This document shows positions 1 through 11,888 of a DNA stretch of 60,000 nt, piece by piece. Position 1 is the first letter of the stretch, and every line of letters starts with the position of its first letter. Source of the stretch: Bolinopsis microptera (lineage: Eukaryota > Ctenophora > Tentaculata > Lobata > Bolinopsidae); assembly GCF_026151205.1 (NCBI RefSeq), contig NC_087084.1:5637538-5697537 (forward strand), written 5' to 3'. The notes under the pieces are model-generated. The model ran no database searches, was not told the DNA's origin, and saw only the letters and a list, made by a program, of their open reading frames with translations. The position numbers and the translations under genes are program-made.

Positions 1-120
1 GGGTGATATAGGTGATCTACTTGGGGGTAATATTAAGTGATCTACCTGGAGAGGGGGTGATATTAGGTGATCTACCTGGAGATGGGGTGATATGAGGTGA
101 TCTACTTGAGGGTGATACAG
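1..120. repeat. Short minisatellite at window edge
   Basis: About three to four degenerate copies of a 30-40 bp unit built on GGTGATATTAGGTGATCTAC with a G-rich linker. It lies just beyond the last exon of the ankyrin gene and is cut by the window edge. Confidence 0.8.
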
Positions 121-233
121 TGAAAATTTGGAAAACGTTATGGAGGGTGGGGATTTTCTGGGAATTGAATAGGTTGAACATTTTAATTTGCTTGAGTTAG
201 AAGTCCCATATATTTGACTGCTTACAAATAAAA

Positions 234-3200
234 TTAAGTTACTTGATTTTGGGAAGGAGGGCTGAAGGAACTAGGCTCCTTCTTTATAATAGGTGTACTG
301 TCAGCAGTGTTACAGGATTCTTTTGTGCCGTACACCGACTGAAGTTGAAAATTAAACAAATTTAGATATAAAATCAAATAAGGAATGAGATAAATTATAA
401 ATATTTACTACAGGATAGTGTCAAACTGAAGGTCAGTAATAGTTCACGGCTGTATCACAAAACTAATTGAGTACAGTGATTTTCATAAGAGCACAATGAT
501 ACATACAAATCTGTATTAATTAATTATTAATTAATCGATCAATTAAATCACACACTTACAAAGCTGTTAACGGAGCTATGAAGAAAGCTATCACCAAGCT
601 GAGACTTCAACCCTTGAGACATGAGAGCGGACCCGTTGCTCATAGAACTAGTAAAGTCCCCCATGTTTGACGGAAATGTTGGGTTGATGTCCCCTATTTC
701 TTCACCTGGTTTAACTTTAATACTTTCAACACTACTATAAATTAAAATATGTATTTAAACAAATAGTTCGAATTATAAATATGATGTAACTATTCAGTTG
801 CATTAAAACTTTGTCCATCTATCTATAAAGAGCAGTTTCCTTTGGTCGTATCTACGTTATTATCAGAAAATTTGAACGCTCAACATTACAAAAACGAGAC
901 TAATAAGTTATATCTAGGATATTCAGTGGCTGATGACGTCACTAAGTGCCTGATGACGTCACTAAGTGCCCTTACCTGGGTCATGCGTACCAGAGTTTAT
1001 CTGTTTGAAGAGTTCGTACGTTTCACGGTACACTGCGCTGTCAATACTGTTACCTAGTGGGAGTATGTGGTGATAAGAGAAGATAAGATATAATAAGAAA
1101 AGATAAGATAAGATAAGATAAGATAAGATAAGATAAGATAAGCAACAGTGATTTTGTATGCATGATGAACATGATTACTGTTTTCCCCATCAATCATTTG
1201 GCGAGAAGTTCAAGAATAATCATAGAACCTTCAATTATTTAATACTGTCCCAATCCACTTTAAAACTATTCAATCCACACAATCCACTACACGTACGCAA
1301 TCCACTAACTATTTCTCATCCCAAATAAGTTGTATGAATTACAAATTAAAACTAACCAGTAATACTTTTATTCTCGAAGTTTAGCATTTGCGATAAAGAA
1401 CACGATGCCGTTAACAAATCTATACTTCCTGAAAAACTCTGCCCTGAAAAGAAATCCTTTTAACATCAAGTAATGTCTGTTCTACTACAAACAGCAATTA
1501 TAAACGTGCAACATAAGAAATATTACATTATATATTGTACAATATGATGACTAATTTTAAAAGGATGGTATAGAAAACGATACGTTATGAACGTTCATCT
1601 TTCTGTTATCTTTTAATTAGTACCTAAAGTAAGTTTCGTTGATAGTATTCTCGCTAGGTCAGGTTGCTCAATCTTGTCTTGTCTGAAAAGTCACTCGGTT
1701 TATCAACCATTAAAAATCTCCATTAAAATCCATTGAAAAAAAATGTTTAGGCATTTTAAATTATTTTAATTCACTTTCTTCTTTTTTATCTGATTCACTA
1801 AAATTTGGTTATGAAATAACACACCTATCTGTTTTAACAAAGGAGAACTTTTGAGCTTGGTTCATTGACTTAGTGCCTGTGTAACTTTGTAATAAATCAC
1901 TCGGTGGTTTTTCGTCAAACTCAGAGAGCTTTCCACCTGAAGTGTTTAAATAATAAATAAATAAATTCTAACATTTATTACACGCTTCGACATTAAAATA
2001 TACCCAACAAAGATGTACATTTAAGTCATTCAAGCGAGAATTAGTGTTGAAATACCAAGACTATGGACTTTTTTAATCAGTTCAGATTTTATGAACAAAT
2101 ATTTGTATGAAGTTACTAAAATTATGCACTTTCATATCAGTTCAGACATCATGGACAAATATATTGTTTACTGGTACACCATGCTTATTTTACAGAACCT
2201 AATATAACATCGTAAATAATGGACAGTCTAAAGGAAAGCAAACTATAGCACAAACTACACATAATTAGCATAATTAGCGAACATAATTAGCATAATTAGC
2301 AAATACAATTAGCATAATTAGCAAACTACATACTACACATAATTTACCTGGGAGTGAGAACTGGTCTATAATACTGGAATAGCTTTCATTGGTGGGTACG
2401 TCAAAGTCAGGCACGAACTCTGTTTGGTTTAACAGAGGCGTGCATCCTTCCAAAAGAGGAGGCAACTCTTCTGGGACTTCTGAATTTTTGTGTGGTCAGA
2501 GAAGGAGTATGGTTTTATCTCTTAGAAGATTGAGCTAAAGTTACAGTTTAAATTAAAGTTTAAATTAAAGTCAACGTTCATAATGACGCCATACCAATAA
2601 TCTTGTTTTATTGGAGAAGGAGCATTGTTTTATCTCTTAGAAGATTGAGCTAAAATTACAGTTTAAATTGAAGTCAACGTTCATAATGACACTGTACCAA
2701 CAATCTTGTTTTATTGGAGAAGGAGCATTGTTTTATCTCTTAGAAGATTGAGCTAAAGTTACAGTTTAAATGAAAGTCCACGTTCATAACGACACCATAC
2801 CAATAATCTTGATTTAGAAAATAATAATGACAAACAATAATGATGCTTACGAGATTTGGGGTTAGCCGAATCTAAAACACTGAGAAGTTCTGCGGAGTTG
2901 TCACTTTCTAAACTCTCCTCAAAGGCTGTGTTTCCAGCATTATTCTTTACTTTTGTGTCACCACCCGCCTTTAATAACTCCCTCACTATATCGGTGTGAC
3001 CCTGATGTTGAGATAAGTTATTTGAAATATTACTCAAATTCAATTTGAGACTCCACAAAACGGTTAACAACATAAACTTGCACTATTTACAGAGTGGCCA
3101 GAATTAATACAGGCATGATGTCAATGCTACAATTAAGTGAAATAATTGCTATCTTATACATCATGTCCTCTTGACTTGGTGATAATTACATCCCGTCTGG

Positions 3201-3828
3201 CATTTCATACTAGCTAGACGTCGAACCTATAGATTTATTTGCCTATTAAAAGTATCACCAAAATTCAAACCTCAGAACAAGCAAGATGTAAAGGAGTGTC
3301 ACAGTTATCATCACGTATGTTGACATCAGCACCCCGTTCCAGCAGTGCAATGACAATGGAGAGGGCTCCGCGGTGGGCAGCCATGTGGAGCACACTGGAG
3401 CCCCAACCTGTCAACTTGTTCACATTTCCACCAAACTTTATCAAGGATTTCACTATCTCCGTCTGAAGGAAATATAAATTACCTTGAACCTTCTTTCTCT
3501 TTTCAACAGGATAGCATAATGATAATTTGCCTACCTTTAGGGCGTGGTAGCACCCAAAAAGAGGTTGTATTGAATCTATTAGGTATAAAGCTCAATTTCT
3601 TACATTACAATGTTAATTGAAATAGAAGCTATCAAATAACTTTGATAAAGACGGAATTGATATTAAAACACTAGCTAGAAATTGACAACCTACTTCATCG
3701 TGCACAGCCGCCAGATGAAGACTTGACAGGCCAAGTCTAGTACACTCATTAGGATCCGCCCCTCGCTTTAAGTGAGTGAATACTGCCTCTGGGTTGCCTT
3801 CCTGCACTGCTTCAATCAGAGTAGCCAT
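234..3828 (-). CDS. Ankyrin-repeat protein, ten exons
   Basis: Reading the minus strand gives exons 3828-3694, 3462-3271, 3001-2851, 2479-2348, 1936-1825, 1682-1624, 1443-1357, 1053-976, 714-560 and 338-234. Every junction is GT..AG, phases match throughout, and the total is 1206 nt (401 aa plus stop). Residues 1 to about 150 form roughly four ankyrin repeats, with typical LHLAA, LHMAAHRG, GADVN and TPLHLAC blocks. Residues from about 160 to the end are acidic and Ser-rich with no recognised domain. Near the C-terminus, IIKKEP fits the SUMO-acceptor pattern psi-K-x-E. Ankyrin repeats bind proteins, so a scaffold role is likely; the partner is unknown. The start is the ATG at 3828, directly before the first repeat. 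Exons 1-3 are very secure. Exons 6-9 are short and rest on phase continuity; the exon 9 acceptor (AAAG) is the only phase-compatible one but has a weak polypyrimidine tract. No introns exceed about 500 bp. Confidence 0.8.
931..970. repeat. Perfect 20 bp tandem duplication carrying two CRE palindromes
   Basis: TGATGACGTCACTAAGTGCC occurs twice in direct succession (931-950, 951-970). Each copy has the CRE/ATF octamer TGACGTCA. The repeat ends six bases from the 5' splice site of ankyrin exon 8 (minus strand), so it sits inside an intron. Confidence 0.9.
1078..1141. repeat. (AGATA)n microsatellite
   Basis: About a dozen AGATA/AGATAA units with a few interruptions, inside the intron between ankyrin exons 7 and 8. 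Confidence 0.95.
2262..2334. repeat. CATAATTAG short tandem repeat
   Basis: Several near-direct copies of CATAATTAGC with spacers, ending just outside the exon 4 donor site of the ankyrin gene. Confidence 0.8.
2500..2816. repeat. Three tandem copies of a ~105 bp unit within ankyrin intron 3
   Basis: Units start near 2500, 2614 and 2716. Each contains GGAGAAGGAG, then TTTTATCTCTTAGAAGATTG, then CAACGTTCATAATGAC (or a near match) and AATCTTG. The first copy has an extra internal TTTAAATTAAAG repeat. Copies are roughly 90 percent alike by eye, so the amplification is fairly recent. The unit holds no open reading frame. Confidence 0.9.
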
Positions 3829-6800
3829 TCCCTACTAGGTAATGATTTCTTATTAAGAAAATGATACATACTTGATTTTATCTGATTCAGGGTATAATGT
3901 ATATACCAATTAATAAATCTTATCATAATTAAGGAACAAAAACATCACCCTTTGATAACCCTCGGAAACGCATCCTACGGGACCCCAGCTGAAAGGTGAG
4001 TTTTATGACTGTATAATCGAAGTTTTATTTAGTGATAATCATTCAATTAAAGCAATTTAACCTGATGCTAATGACTGGGGTTATTGGCAGCTGTACCACC
4101 TCTCAGGACCAATGTCTCTTTCTATTTTGCATTTTGCATAGTAAATATGGTTACTACTCCTATACGTATATCATATTATTTGATTGGTATTCGATTTCTG
4201 ATTATTTCTTAGGAATATGATTATTATATCTCAATTTGGCTTTAGGTAGGGTGCCCCTGGATTCTTCCAGGAAGCATCCCGTGCACAGACCTTGGTCTAC
4301 ATATATATATTAAATTATTAACCATTCATTCTGTATGTGCACGAAAATTTATTTCAATCAATTATAGAACAGTAAATTCAGTAGTACGATTTATCACTTT
4401 TTATGTAGTTAATTTATGTTATATAAGTCAGTTATAGCTTAAATTTCTTAAAACTGAAATAAACTGTATAAATCCCAAAATTATTACCTTAATTCAAAAC
4501 AAGCAGCTAAAAATTAAATCAATACTAAACAAACCGAAAACGATCTCAATTAAACAAATAATCAAAGTTTTAGCACATTTTACAGCATAAGATTTAAACA
4601 AATGAAAACATATAATGCTCTTAGTGGTAAATGGCCGTTTGTTCTGAGCTGTATGATTTTTTGACAATCAACTAGTGGGGCAAGGAATGTACTGGCTGGT
4701 AGCTTTTGTACACACCAGAACGCTAGTCTGGTTGATTAGTGACCAAATTAGAGGCGTTGATAGGAAGGCATTATAATTTGTGGGTGTAAGAGGGAATATT
4801 TGGCATGCATTATTCTAGCAGCTATTTTGTAACAAATGGTCTTTACGATTATTAAGGACAGTAAGTATTTTGGGTGTTCAATACTAAATCATGGCTAAAT
4901 GTCTAAGTGGGGGCCGGGGGTTTAAATTTAAGGGAGAAAAAGAAATGAATATTGGGTTATAATATTAAAATTAATATAATTTTAATCGAAATATTTCGCT
5001 TCTGTCGTTTGAACTCTATTACCGTATTATCTTGACAAAGTCTTCAAGTTCATTTAACAAATTACACAGTGACTGATTCTCTGATAAGATAATGTCACCT
5101 GAAGAGTAAATTTAAACAGCACATATATCCCTGTCCCCATCAGGGTTTGCAGTTCCTCTTTAGACTTTGTCCCAACTTCCTTCAGTAGCAACATAGCAAA
5201 ATTATAGATAGATTATACATAGAAAAACTATGTTTATGCTGAAAACTGAAGTTTCAATATAAATGTTGCCATAATTTGGTATAGATAGTTTCAACTTTCA
5301 AGAACTTTTGCAAATGTCTTCGAAGTAATAACTGCTTCAGGGTAACTTAAGCTTCGCATTCATATTATTTTCAATCAGTGTGTCCATAAACACTAAGCCT
5401 TGGATCCCCAAATAAAACCCAAAAGAGTGAGAAGAAGTAGCTATCTGAAAATTCAAAGAAACAAATATAGGGGATTTAAAACAGGTTGTTTATGTAGCGC
5501 TCGATTTTACAGTGTGGTATAAATCAGTACAAATACGAAATAACCGCGCGGCGCGTCAATTATAATATGGGCGGCGTATCAGTTTTTATTCCAATTTTTG
5601 ATTTTATGCATATCATTTAAAACGAAAAACAGTAATCACGCAAAATAAAAAATGCATTATTGTTTTTACAGGGTTCATTAAAAGCGGGGTTTACTGATTG
5701 GTGTTCAGCATGCCAAATTTAATGTTGTAAGTTTATAACCTACCAAAATGCGCGTCGAGTTGGACTCGTCGACAGTTTGATCTTGGAATAATATTTGAAA
5801 CAAATATTTTACGAGTATCATCCGTTAAAATTTGATGCCTATTCTCTTAATAATCTTCAATCGTGTTTATATATGAAGTTAAGTATGAATACAGCAAAAA
5901 TTAGCTAAGGTCCCCTTGTATCACGTTGTGACCCCCCATACCACGGTCGTTTCACTATAATAGTGACAATACAATAAAACAAATATTTAATAAAACAAAT
6001 ATTTATTTTTACGGCACAATATCAATAATAAATAAATCAGGGGATGTTTTGTGTTTGAAGAAGTTTCAAGTGCCGAAGGCCACTGCTTATCTTTATGATT
6101 TGAGAGTGACCTGTGCTTGAAACCCCTTCAACCATCCACTACGTCAATATAATTATTATACAAATATAGAAGAATATAATAATCTAAAATTACTTATTGG
6201 TTTAGTTTGGTGACAAAGGAGAGCCCAGTTGAGTTTTAGTTTAGCTTTAGGTTTTGAATCAGAGTTTAAAAGGTTAGCCATGTTTTATGGCAGAGATTAA
6301 TTGACGATGTCAATTCATGGCAGCTCGGCGCGGCACAGTAGCGCATTTCGCCGATCTAGCCAGATGTCGCTGTGAGAAGCCTCATTGAGTGCGCGGCGCG
6401 GCACAGTAACGAATCGCGCTACAATGGCAGAGAGGGATATTATGTGTGCATAGCCGTACCGGATGTAGAGTTTGAGATATAATATAGATTAGTTACCATG
6501 TATTAGGGTCACTCGATTTTGGAGGGATAGCAAGTGCTTTTTAAGGTTAGATTTAATAAGGGGGAGCCGCGCACGAACGTATGACAAAGGTCCCCGACTC
6601 AGCTGTAGGACCAGGTCCCGGCTTTGCCACAAGTTGCTGCCAAATAAACCAAATAAAATCGTTCGCGTTTCTTTATTGTTTTTATATTTAACCTGATACT
6701 GACAAACCATGTTATGCGGGCCAATATAACAGTTATAAGGTAAAAGGTACCGGCAAAAACTGTCCGTTTTTATTATTATTTTAGGCAAGATTTTGCTAAA

Positions 6801-7367
6801 AATATGGTTCCTGTATTTTCGACTTTCAAGCGCGATCGTGGAAGCCCCCACAGGGTTGGGATTGATACGCGTTAAAAGTGGCATGCAACGTATGTCAAGG
6901 TTGGGACTAGCAACGTATGCAACATGTGCCGTTCAGTGATTTGAGTTACCAATTACCTATTTAAGCCGATTCAGTAGCAAAAAACTCTATACAGTGAAGT
7001 GCACACTAGTCTTTTGGAGTATATTATAAAGCAAGTGTTTGTTTTAACTTTTTGCTCTGATGAGGAAAGAATTTTTTTGTAGAGAGCCGCTTAGACATAG
7101 GCACCATATTGTTTAAATTATTTAGTTATATTTTAGTTAATATCTTTGTTGCATAGAAGCGGGGTAGTAAGTATTGTCTTTATTTTTCTTTCCTTACTGA
7201 TTTATAACGTTATAGCGGGGTGTAATTTGTTAGGTGAGTATTTAAAATTAGTCTGTCGGAAATTACAGTTTTAAATTTCTACTATTTATTGTTAATGAAA
7301 TGTTCATTGTAACCACTATCCAGTTAATTTAAAGACTTTCATCATCATAGATGTAAGTGCTAGGAGT
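3829..7367. other. Intergenic DNA without a confident gene
   Basis: AT-rich sequence upstream of the ankyrin gene. Short GC-rich islands stand out at 5543-5578, 5747-5772 and 6320-6420; the last contains the string GCGCGGCACAGTA twice about 70 bp apart. I could not assign a family to any segment. Confidence 0.6.
6489..6884 (-). CDS. Hypothetical 131 aa ORF, unrecognised
   Basis: An ATG-initiated open frame of 131 codons on the minus strand. The product is basic, and I see no signal peptide, membrane segment or known motif. It lies in a GC-richer patch beside repeated GCGCGGCACAGTA strings, so it may be part of a decayed mobile element. No splice partner was found. It could equally be a chance ORF. 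Confidence 0.2.
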   Translation of the reverse strand: MPLLTRINPNPVGASTIALESRKYRNHIFSKILPKIIIKTDSFCRYLLPYNCYIGPHNMVCQYQVKYKNNKETRTILFGLFGSNLWQSRDLVLQLSRGPLSYVRARLPLIKSNLKKHLLSLQNRVTLIHGN

Positions 7368-7652
7368 ATGTGGAACCCGTTGGAAATGATATTTTTAGAT
7401 GTATTTCATGCACAAGCTTGTTCTAATAAGGCTGTTGGAGCTCCAACTAATATGTATATTACATATTAGAGGCAGAAGAAAAATGCTCACAACAAAATTA
7501 TTAAGAAAACAAGTTTAGGAAGAGAGACCAACACTTTTCACAAAAAGCTTACTGATTTAAAGCTTTATAGAAAATTTGATCAACAATGTAGTGAGGCAAT
7601 GAAATTTATCAAAAAAAGGTCATTGCTTCTAGAAAAAAGGATTGAAGACTAA
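7368..7652 (+). pseudogene. 95-codon frame interrupted by one in-frame TAG
   Basis: The frame from ATG at 7368 runs to TAA at 7650-7652 with one TAG at 7467-7469. The second half (7470-7649) is rich in Lys/Arg and looks helical, with KLTDLKLYRKFDQQ and KKRSLLLEKRIED stretches. An acceptor-like ATTAG directly precedes the second half, so it could alternatively be a terminal exon. The family is not recognised. Confidence 0.3.
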
Positions 7653-7801
7653 TCTTGTCAGCAGACTTAGACATAAACATAGAGCCTGACTAATTTTAAA
7701 GGGGTTTTTTACAATTTTAATTTATCAATAGTATTATATTTTTGAGGATGTCACACCTTTTTATTGTTTGGCAATCGTCAAAATAAAATATATATCATAT
7801 A

Positions 7802-8554
7802 CAGGGTGGGCCAAAAGTCAGTGGGCATACGTTGGCCTTAATAGCTCAGTCTTTAAGTGCCCAATTGAAATAATTCTTTCTGGTATGACTTACTACCACC
7901 ACTGGTTCGAGGAATTTGTCAAATCAATAAATATTCGAGTTCATTTTTTTAAATGAAGGTTCATTTATGCATTTATTTGATAGTTTGGATAGTCAAATCG
8001 AGCTAAATTTTATTGAATAGTGTTTGGCCATTCAAATTACGTTTGTCCTGGACAAATTAGAATTGTAGCTTCTCAGATGACAGAGATATGAAGCATAACG
8101 ATTTTATTCATTACGTGTGATCAGGTGATTGGTTTACCTAATCACGGGATTAGGTGACCCCGTTAAACATTATGGGAATTGTTAAGGGTGCCCAATTAAG
8201 GTGTCGTGTCACGGTGTCACATAATCACCCAGTCAATGTTGTTAACGAGATACACAAAATGCTTGATAACTTCGTCGTTTCTAGTCCGTTTTGCCTCATG
8301 TTTTCAGATCATATGCTACATTTTATAATCTACCGTCTCCAAAAAAAATAGGCGTTCAGCATGTTCAGAAAAACAATATAAGTGTTTTAATATTGAATGG
8401 GCGTGGTCTAAAATATTCGAATTTTCAAATTTTGACGACGATATCCTCGAACCAGTAAGTACAGTATGCCATCTGCAAAGCAACAGTTCTCAAATATAAA
8501 TCACAGTGGAGCTATTAAGGCCAACGTATGCCCACTGACTTTTGGCCCACCCTG
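7802..8554. mobile_element. MITE with ~48 bp TIRs and TA target duplication (copy 1)
   Basis: The left end begins CAGGGTGGGCCAAAAGTCAG and the right end is its reverse complement; similarity extends to the GAGCTATTAAGG block about 48 bp inside. TA flanks both ends (7800-7801, 8555-8556). TA target choice and a CAGGGTG-type terminus fit Tc1/mariner-related non-autonomous elements. There is no transposase frame. Degenerate relatives lie near 20490-20830 and 29384-29790. Confidence 0.9.
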
Positions 8555-8876
8555 TACATTTAACAATAATTTACAATTAACCATAATTCTTACCAATTAG
8601 TACTATGATTGATGTTTATCATTCATTATATTGTTTACTATAGAATAAAGTTGTAATATCTTTTTTTGATTGGTATTTCTTTATGTTAATTTTCAATAAC
8701 ACAGCTTTCCTTGTGAATTTCCAGTCTTTTTCATGGTAGAAAAAGCATAATTTTAAACACAATACTACAAGACATTGTTATAATACACTTGAAATAAAAT
8801 GATAGTTTTATCAGACAATTTTTTATCAACATTGTACTATGAAGCTTATTAAAAAATTATTCAGGAAGGAAAGATC

Positions 8877-10564
8877 ATGGGGATTGAAAATTTTACAATC
8901 ACGTTGGATAATCCTTCTGGAGTGTTTTATGCTGGCCAAGTGGTTTCAGGTAGAATACAATTTGTAACTACAAAGCCCTATGAGTCAGATGGAGCATTTG
9001 TTAAGTTCGTGGGGATGGCCGAAGTTCACTGGACTGAAAAGCATACTGAAAAGACAGGTATGTATTTATATTAATTTACATTAATGATAGTTTCTACCTA
9101 ATCACTCTTTAAATATTTGATTTAGACAGCCTGGGTATATCATTTCTCAATAAACTTTATCACAATTCCTCTTTCTATTAGAATAATTTCATTCTGAAAC
9201 CAGGCACTGGGCACTAGGCATACACACACTTAAAACTACACTTTAAGATATTTTAGGTAAAAGGTGTCTCACCATCATTTTCCAATAATTTTATTTTAAA
9301 TGTTTTCGGACCTGTCCAATAATTATTTCACAAAGATATTTCAGGGGGTCATGGAAACCACGGTAGACACCACTCTGGAAATAGGAATAGACATGGTGCT
9401 TCTCATTCAGGAACCAAGACAGTTACTGTACACTATAGAAGCCATGAAAAGTATCTTGATAATAAGATTTGCCTGTACAGTCCACCTGGAAAACAGCTGC
9501 AGCCTTACAACTACGCATTTCCATTTTCCTTGCAACTCCCTCTCACACTTCCAAGCTCTTTCATAGGAACAGTTGGCAAGATTACATATCTTGTAAGAGC
9601 TAACGTTCATCGAAGTGGAATGCACATGGCAACAAAGGTCACTATGCCATTTTCTGTTGTTGGCATTAAGGATCTTAATTATCTTCCCCATCTTCAACAA
9701 CCTCTGTCTTTAGAGAAACAGAAGACATTTGGAATGCTCTTCTGGAAATCTAAACCACTTACTGCCCAAATCACCATAAACAAGCAAGCATTTGTCTCTG
9801 GAGAAAATATCCTTCTGTCAGGGTTAATCAAAAATGAAAGTGATACTAAAATCAAAAACTGTGAGCTGAAGCTCATAAGAATAGTGAAGTACCAAGCTCA
9901 AGGGAAAACCAGAAGTGATAAGAAAATAGTCTACAAGTGTGATCAACCAGGTATCGAGAAAGAATCCGAGGCAAAATGGCAAAATGTTCCTGTTTTTGTG
10001 CCTGCTTTACCTCCATCTGGTCTTGATGGATGTAGCTTCATTCACACAGAATATTTCTTAGAAGTCCGTATCGTTCCACCTGGCGTGGCTTTTGCACTTG
10101 AACAAATGTTCAACATTACCATAGGTACCATTCCATCTCGTCAGCAGTATGCTCCTCCTCCACTTGCAGGAACTCCTGCTGGAGCAGGTTATGCAGCTGC
10201 ACCTGGTGGTTCTGGTGGACCTATGGGAGCTGGTTATGCTCCTCCGCCACTTCCGAGTGGGTTTCAAGCTGGACCACCTGGACCACCTGGACCACCTGCT
10301 CCATACCCCCAGGCTGGCCCTCTTCCAGAAAAAGGTCCTGTTCCTTCTGCTCCTTATACTGACCCTTCTGCACCACCTTCTGCTCCTGTACCACCACCTT
10401 ATGGAGATATACAACCAACTTATGGTGCATATCTTGGAGACTCCAACGAGCCACCAGCTTATGATGATCTGTTCAAAGGGGGTGATGATAATGAAGAGCA
10501 CGATGACACTTCAAGGAATTACCAGCCACAATACCCATCATTTAAGATACTTCCTATATATTAA
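8877..10564 (+). CDS. Alpha-arrestin (ARRDC-like), copy A
   Basis: There are two exons, 8877-9057 and 9345-10564, joined in phase 1 (466 aa). Residues from about 5 to 170 match the arrestin N domain (GVFYAGQVVSG, LPSSFIG, GKITYLVRANVHRSG), and about 190-324 the C domain, ending at IVPPGxxFALEQ and the GTIP strand. The tail from 325 is Pro/Gly/Tyr-rich with two PPxY motifs, PPPY (410-413) and PPAY (430-433), then an acidic stretch. In this family PPxY binds WW domains of Nedd4-type E3 ligases, so the protein probably recruits ubiquitin ligase to membrane cargo at endosomes or the plasma membrane. Exon 2 opens with a His/Arg/Gly-rich insert (about 61-85) absent from copy B. The context GATCATGG supports the start. 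It is the first of four tandem arrestin copies. Confidence 0.92.
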
Positions 10565-11888
10565 GTTATAAAGAATGCAGTGTACTCTCTGAACTGGTGA
10601 TAGTAAATCATGAATCATCTCTTACAGTTGTGGCCCTCTCCAAAAACGGCATTATTTTGTATATTCAAGTTTACTGATTTGTATATATCTTTTTGGACAA
10701 AATGTTCTACTAAAGTAAATGACCCTGGTCATTAGAAACACCCCTAAAAGTTCGTTTTTTGACAAAAAATGTAAAACTTATGTAATTTCATTTCTGTTTT
10801 AGTTACGCATTTGATTTTTGGTCTGCGTATAGAAAATCAATACGGCTTTAAAATGAGATGTTCGGCGACCTCCTATCTCACTCAATTATAAGTTCTGCAA
10901 ATACAAATAGCTGTGATACAACCGATCTATCCAACTATAAGTTCCATGTTTGTCGTTGTATCCTTTTGTAGCTATTGGATGTATGAGCTAGTAAAATTAA
11001 TATTTCAGCTAAAATAGGCTCGCAAGTGTTTATAGTATATTATATATAAAAAAAATTATAATTATAATTTTGTAAAACAATTTTATTTCAAGATTTATTT
11101 CAAGATTTAGTTTGAATATTTGAAAATAATCTGTACCAGATAATCATGTCATTTAGATCTCACAAGCATACTGCTTATTTTATTACTCAAAAAAGAAATT
11201 GCAGCTGTGTTAAAATATATATAATGACTTGTTTAGTGTTATTAGATAATCAATGTATTACGTTAGTAATTTGATTTAAGCGTTTTGAAGCATATTTACT
11301 GTAGTTTATGATTAAAGGTTTTTACATTTGATTCTAATTCTAATTAATTCTAATTTGATTCTAATTCTAATTAATTCCAATATTTTGTTAACCTAATAGT
11401 GTTTTTTTGATTTTAAGAACTTTGTATTTGTTTGATTTTAAGAACCTATTTTAATAACTGTATAATATATTGTGATGATTTAATCTAGTCTCTGATTATG
11501 AATTTGGATATTGCATCAGCTGTATGAATAATTGTTAGTTACATGAATACGTGTAATATGATGATATTAATGTACCTTTATGATTTAAGGTTTCTATTAA
11601 CTAAGTGTCCCATTGAGATAATTCTTTCTGATAGATTTTACTGTCTGAATCTCTCTGAAAATAGAGTGTCTAGCATGTTTGCAAAGAACAAGATAAGCAA
11701 TTTAAAATCGAGTGCGTGTGATCTCAAAATGATGAAAAATGGCTATGTTATAAAAGTGATAAAATTCTTTTAAAGACATGAAATGAAATGAAATTTAGCA
11801 TTTTTCCCGCTTATATCATCAATAAAAATTAAAATAAAGATTGCCGATGTCAGAGCGGCCGTACTTGAAATATACCCCAAAAACTAGA
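10565..11888. other. 3' flank of arrestin A, no gene seen
   Basis: The first ~35 bases after the stop are almost identical to those after the copy B stop, so the duplication included the start of the 3' UTR. The rest is AT-rich. A short stretch near 11600 (CCCATTGAGATAATTCTTTC) resembles a stretch inside the MITE near 7860. Confidence 0.6.

Noticed and set aside
10058-10501. Minus-strand and shifted frames over arrestin tails (also 15765-16281, 22234-22704)
   Set aside because: Shadows of the Pro-rich coding repeats in the real frame.
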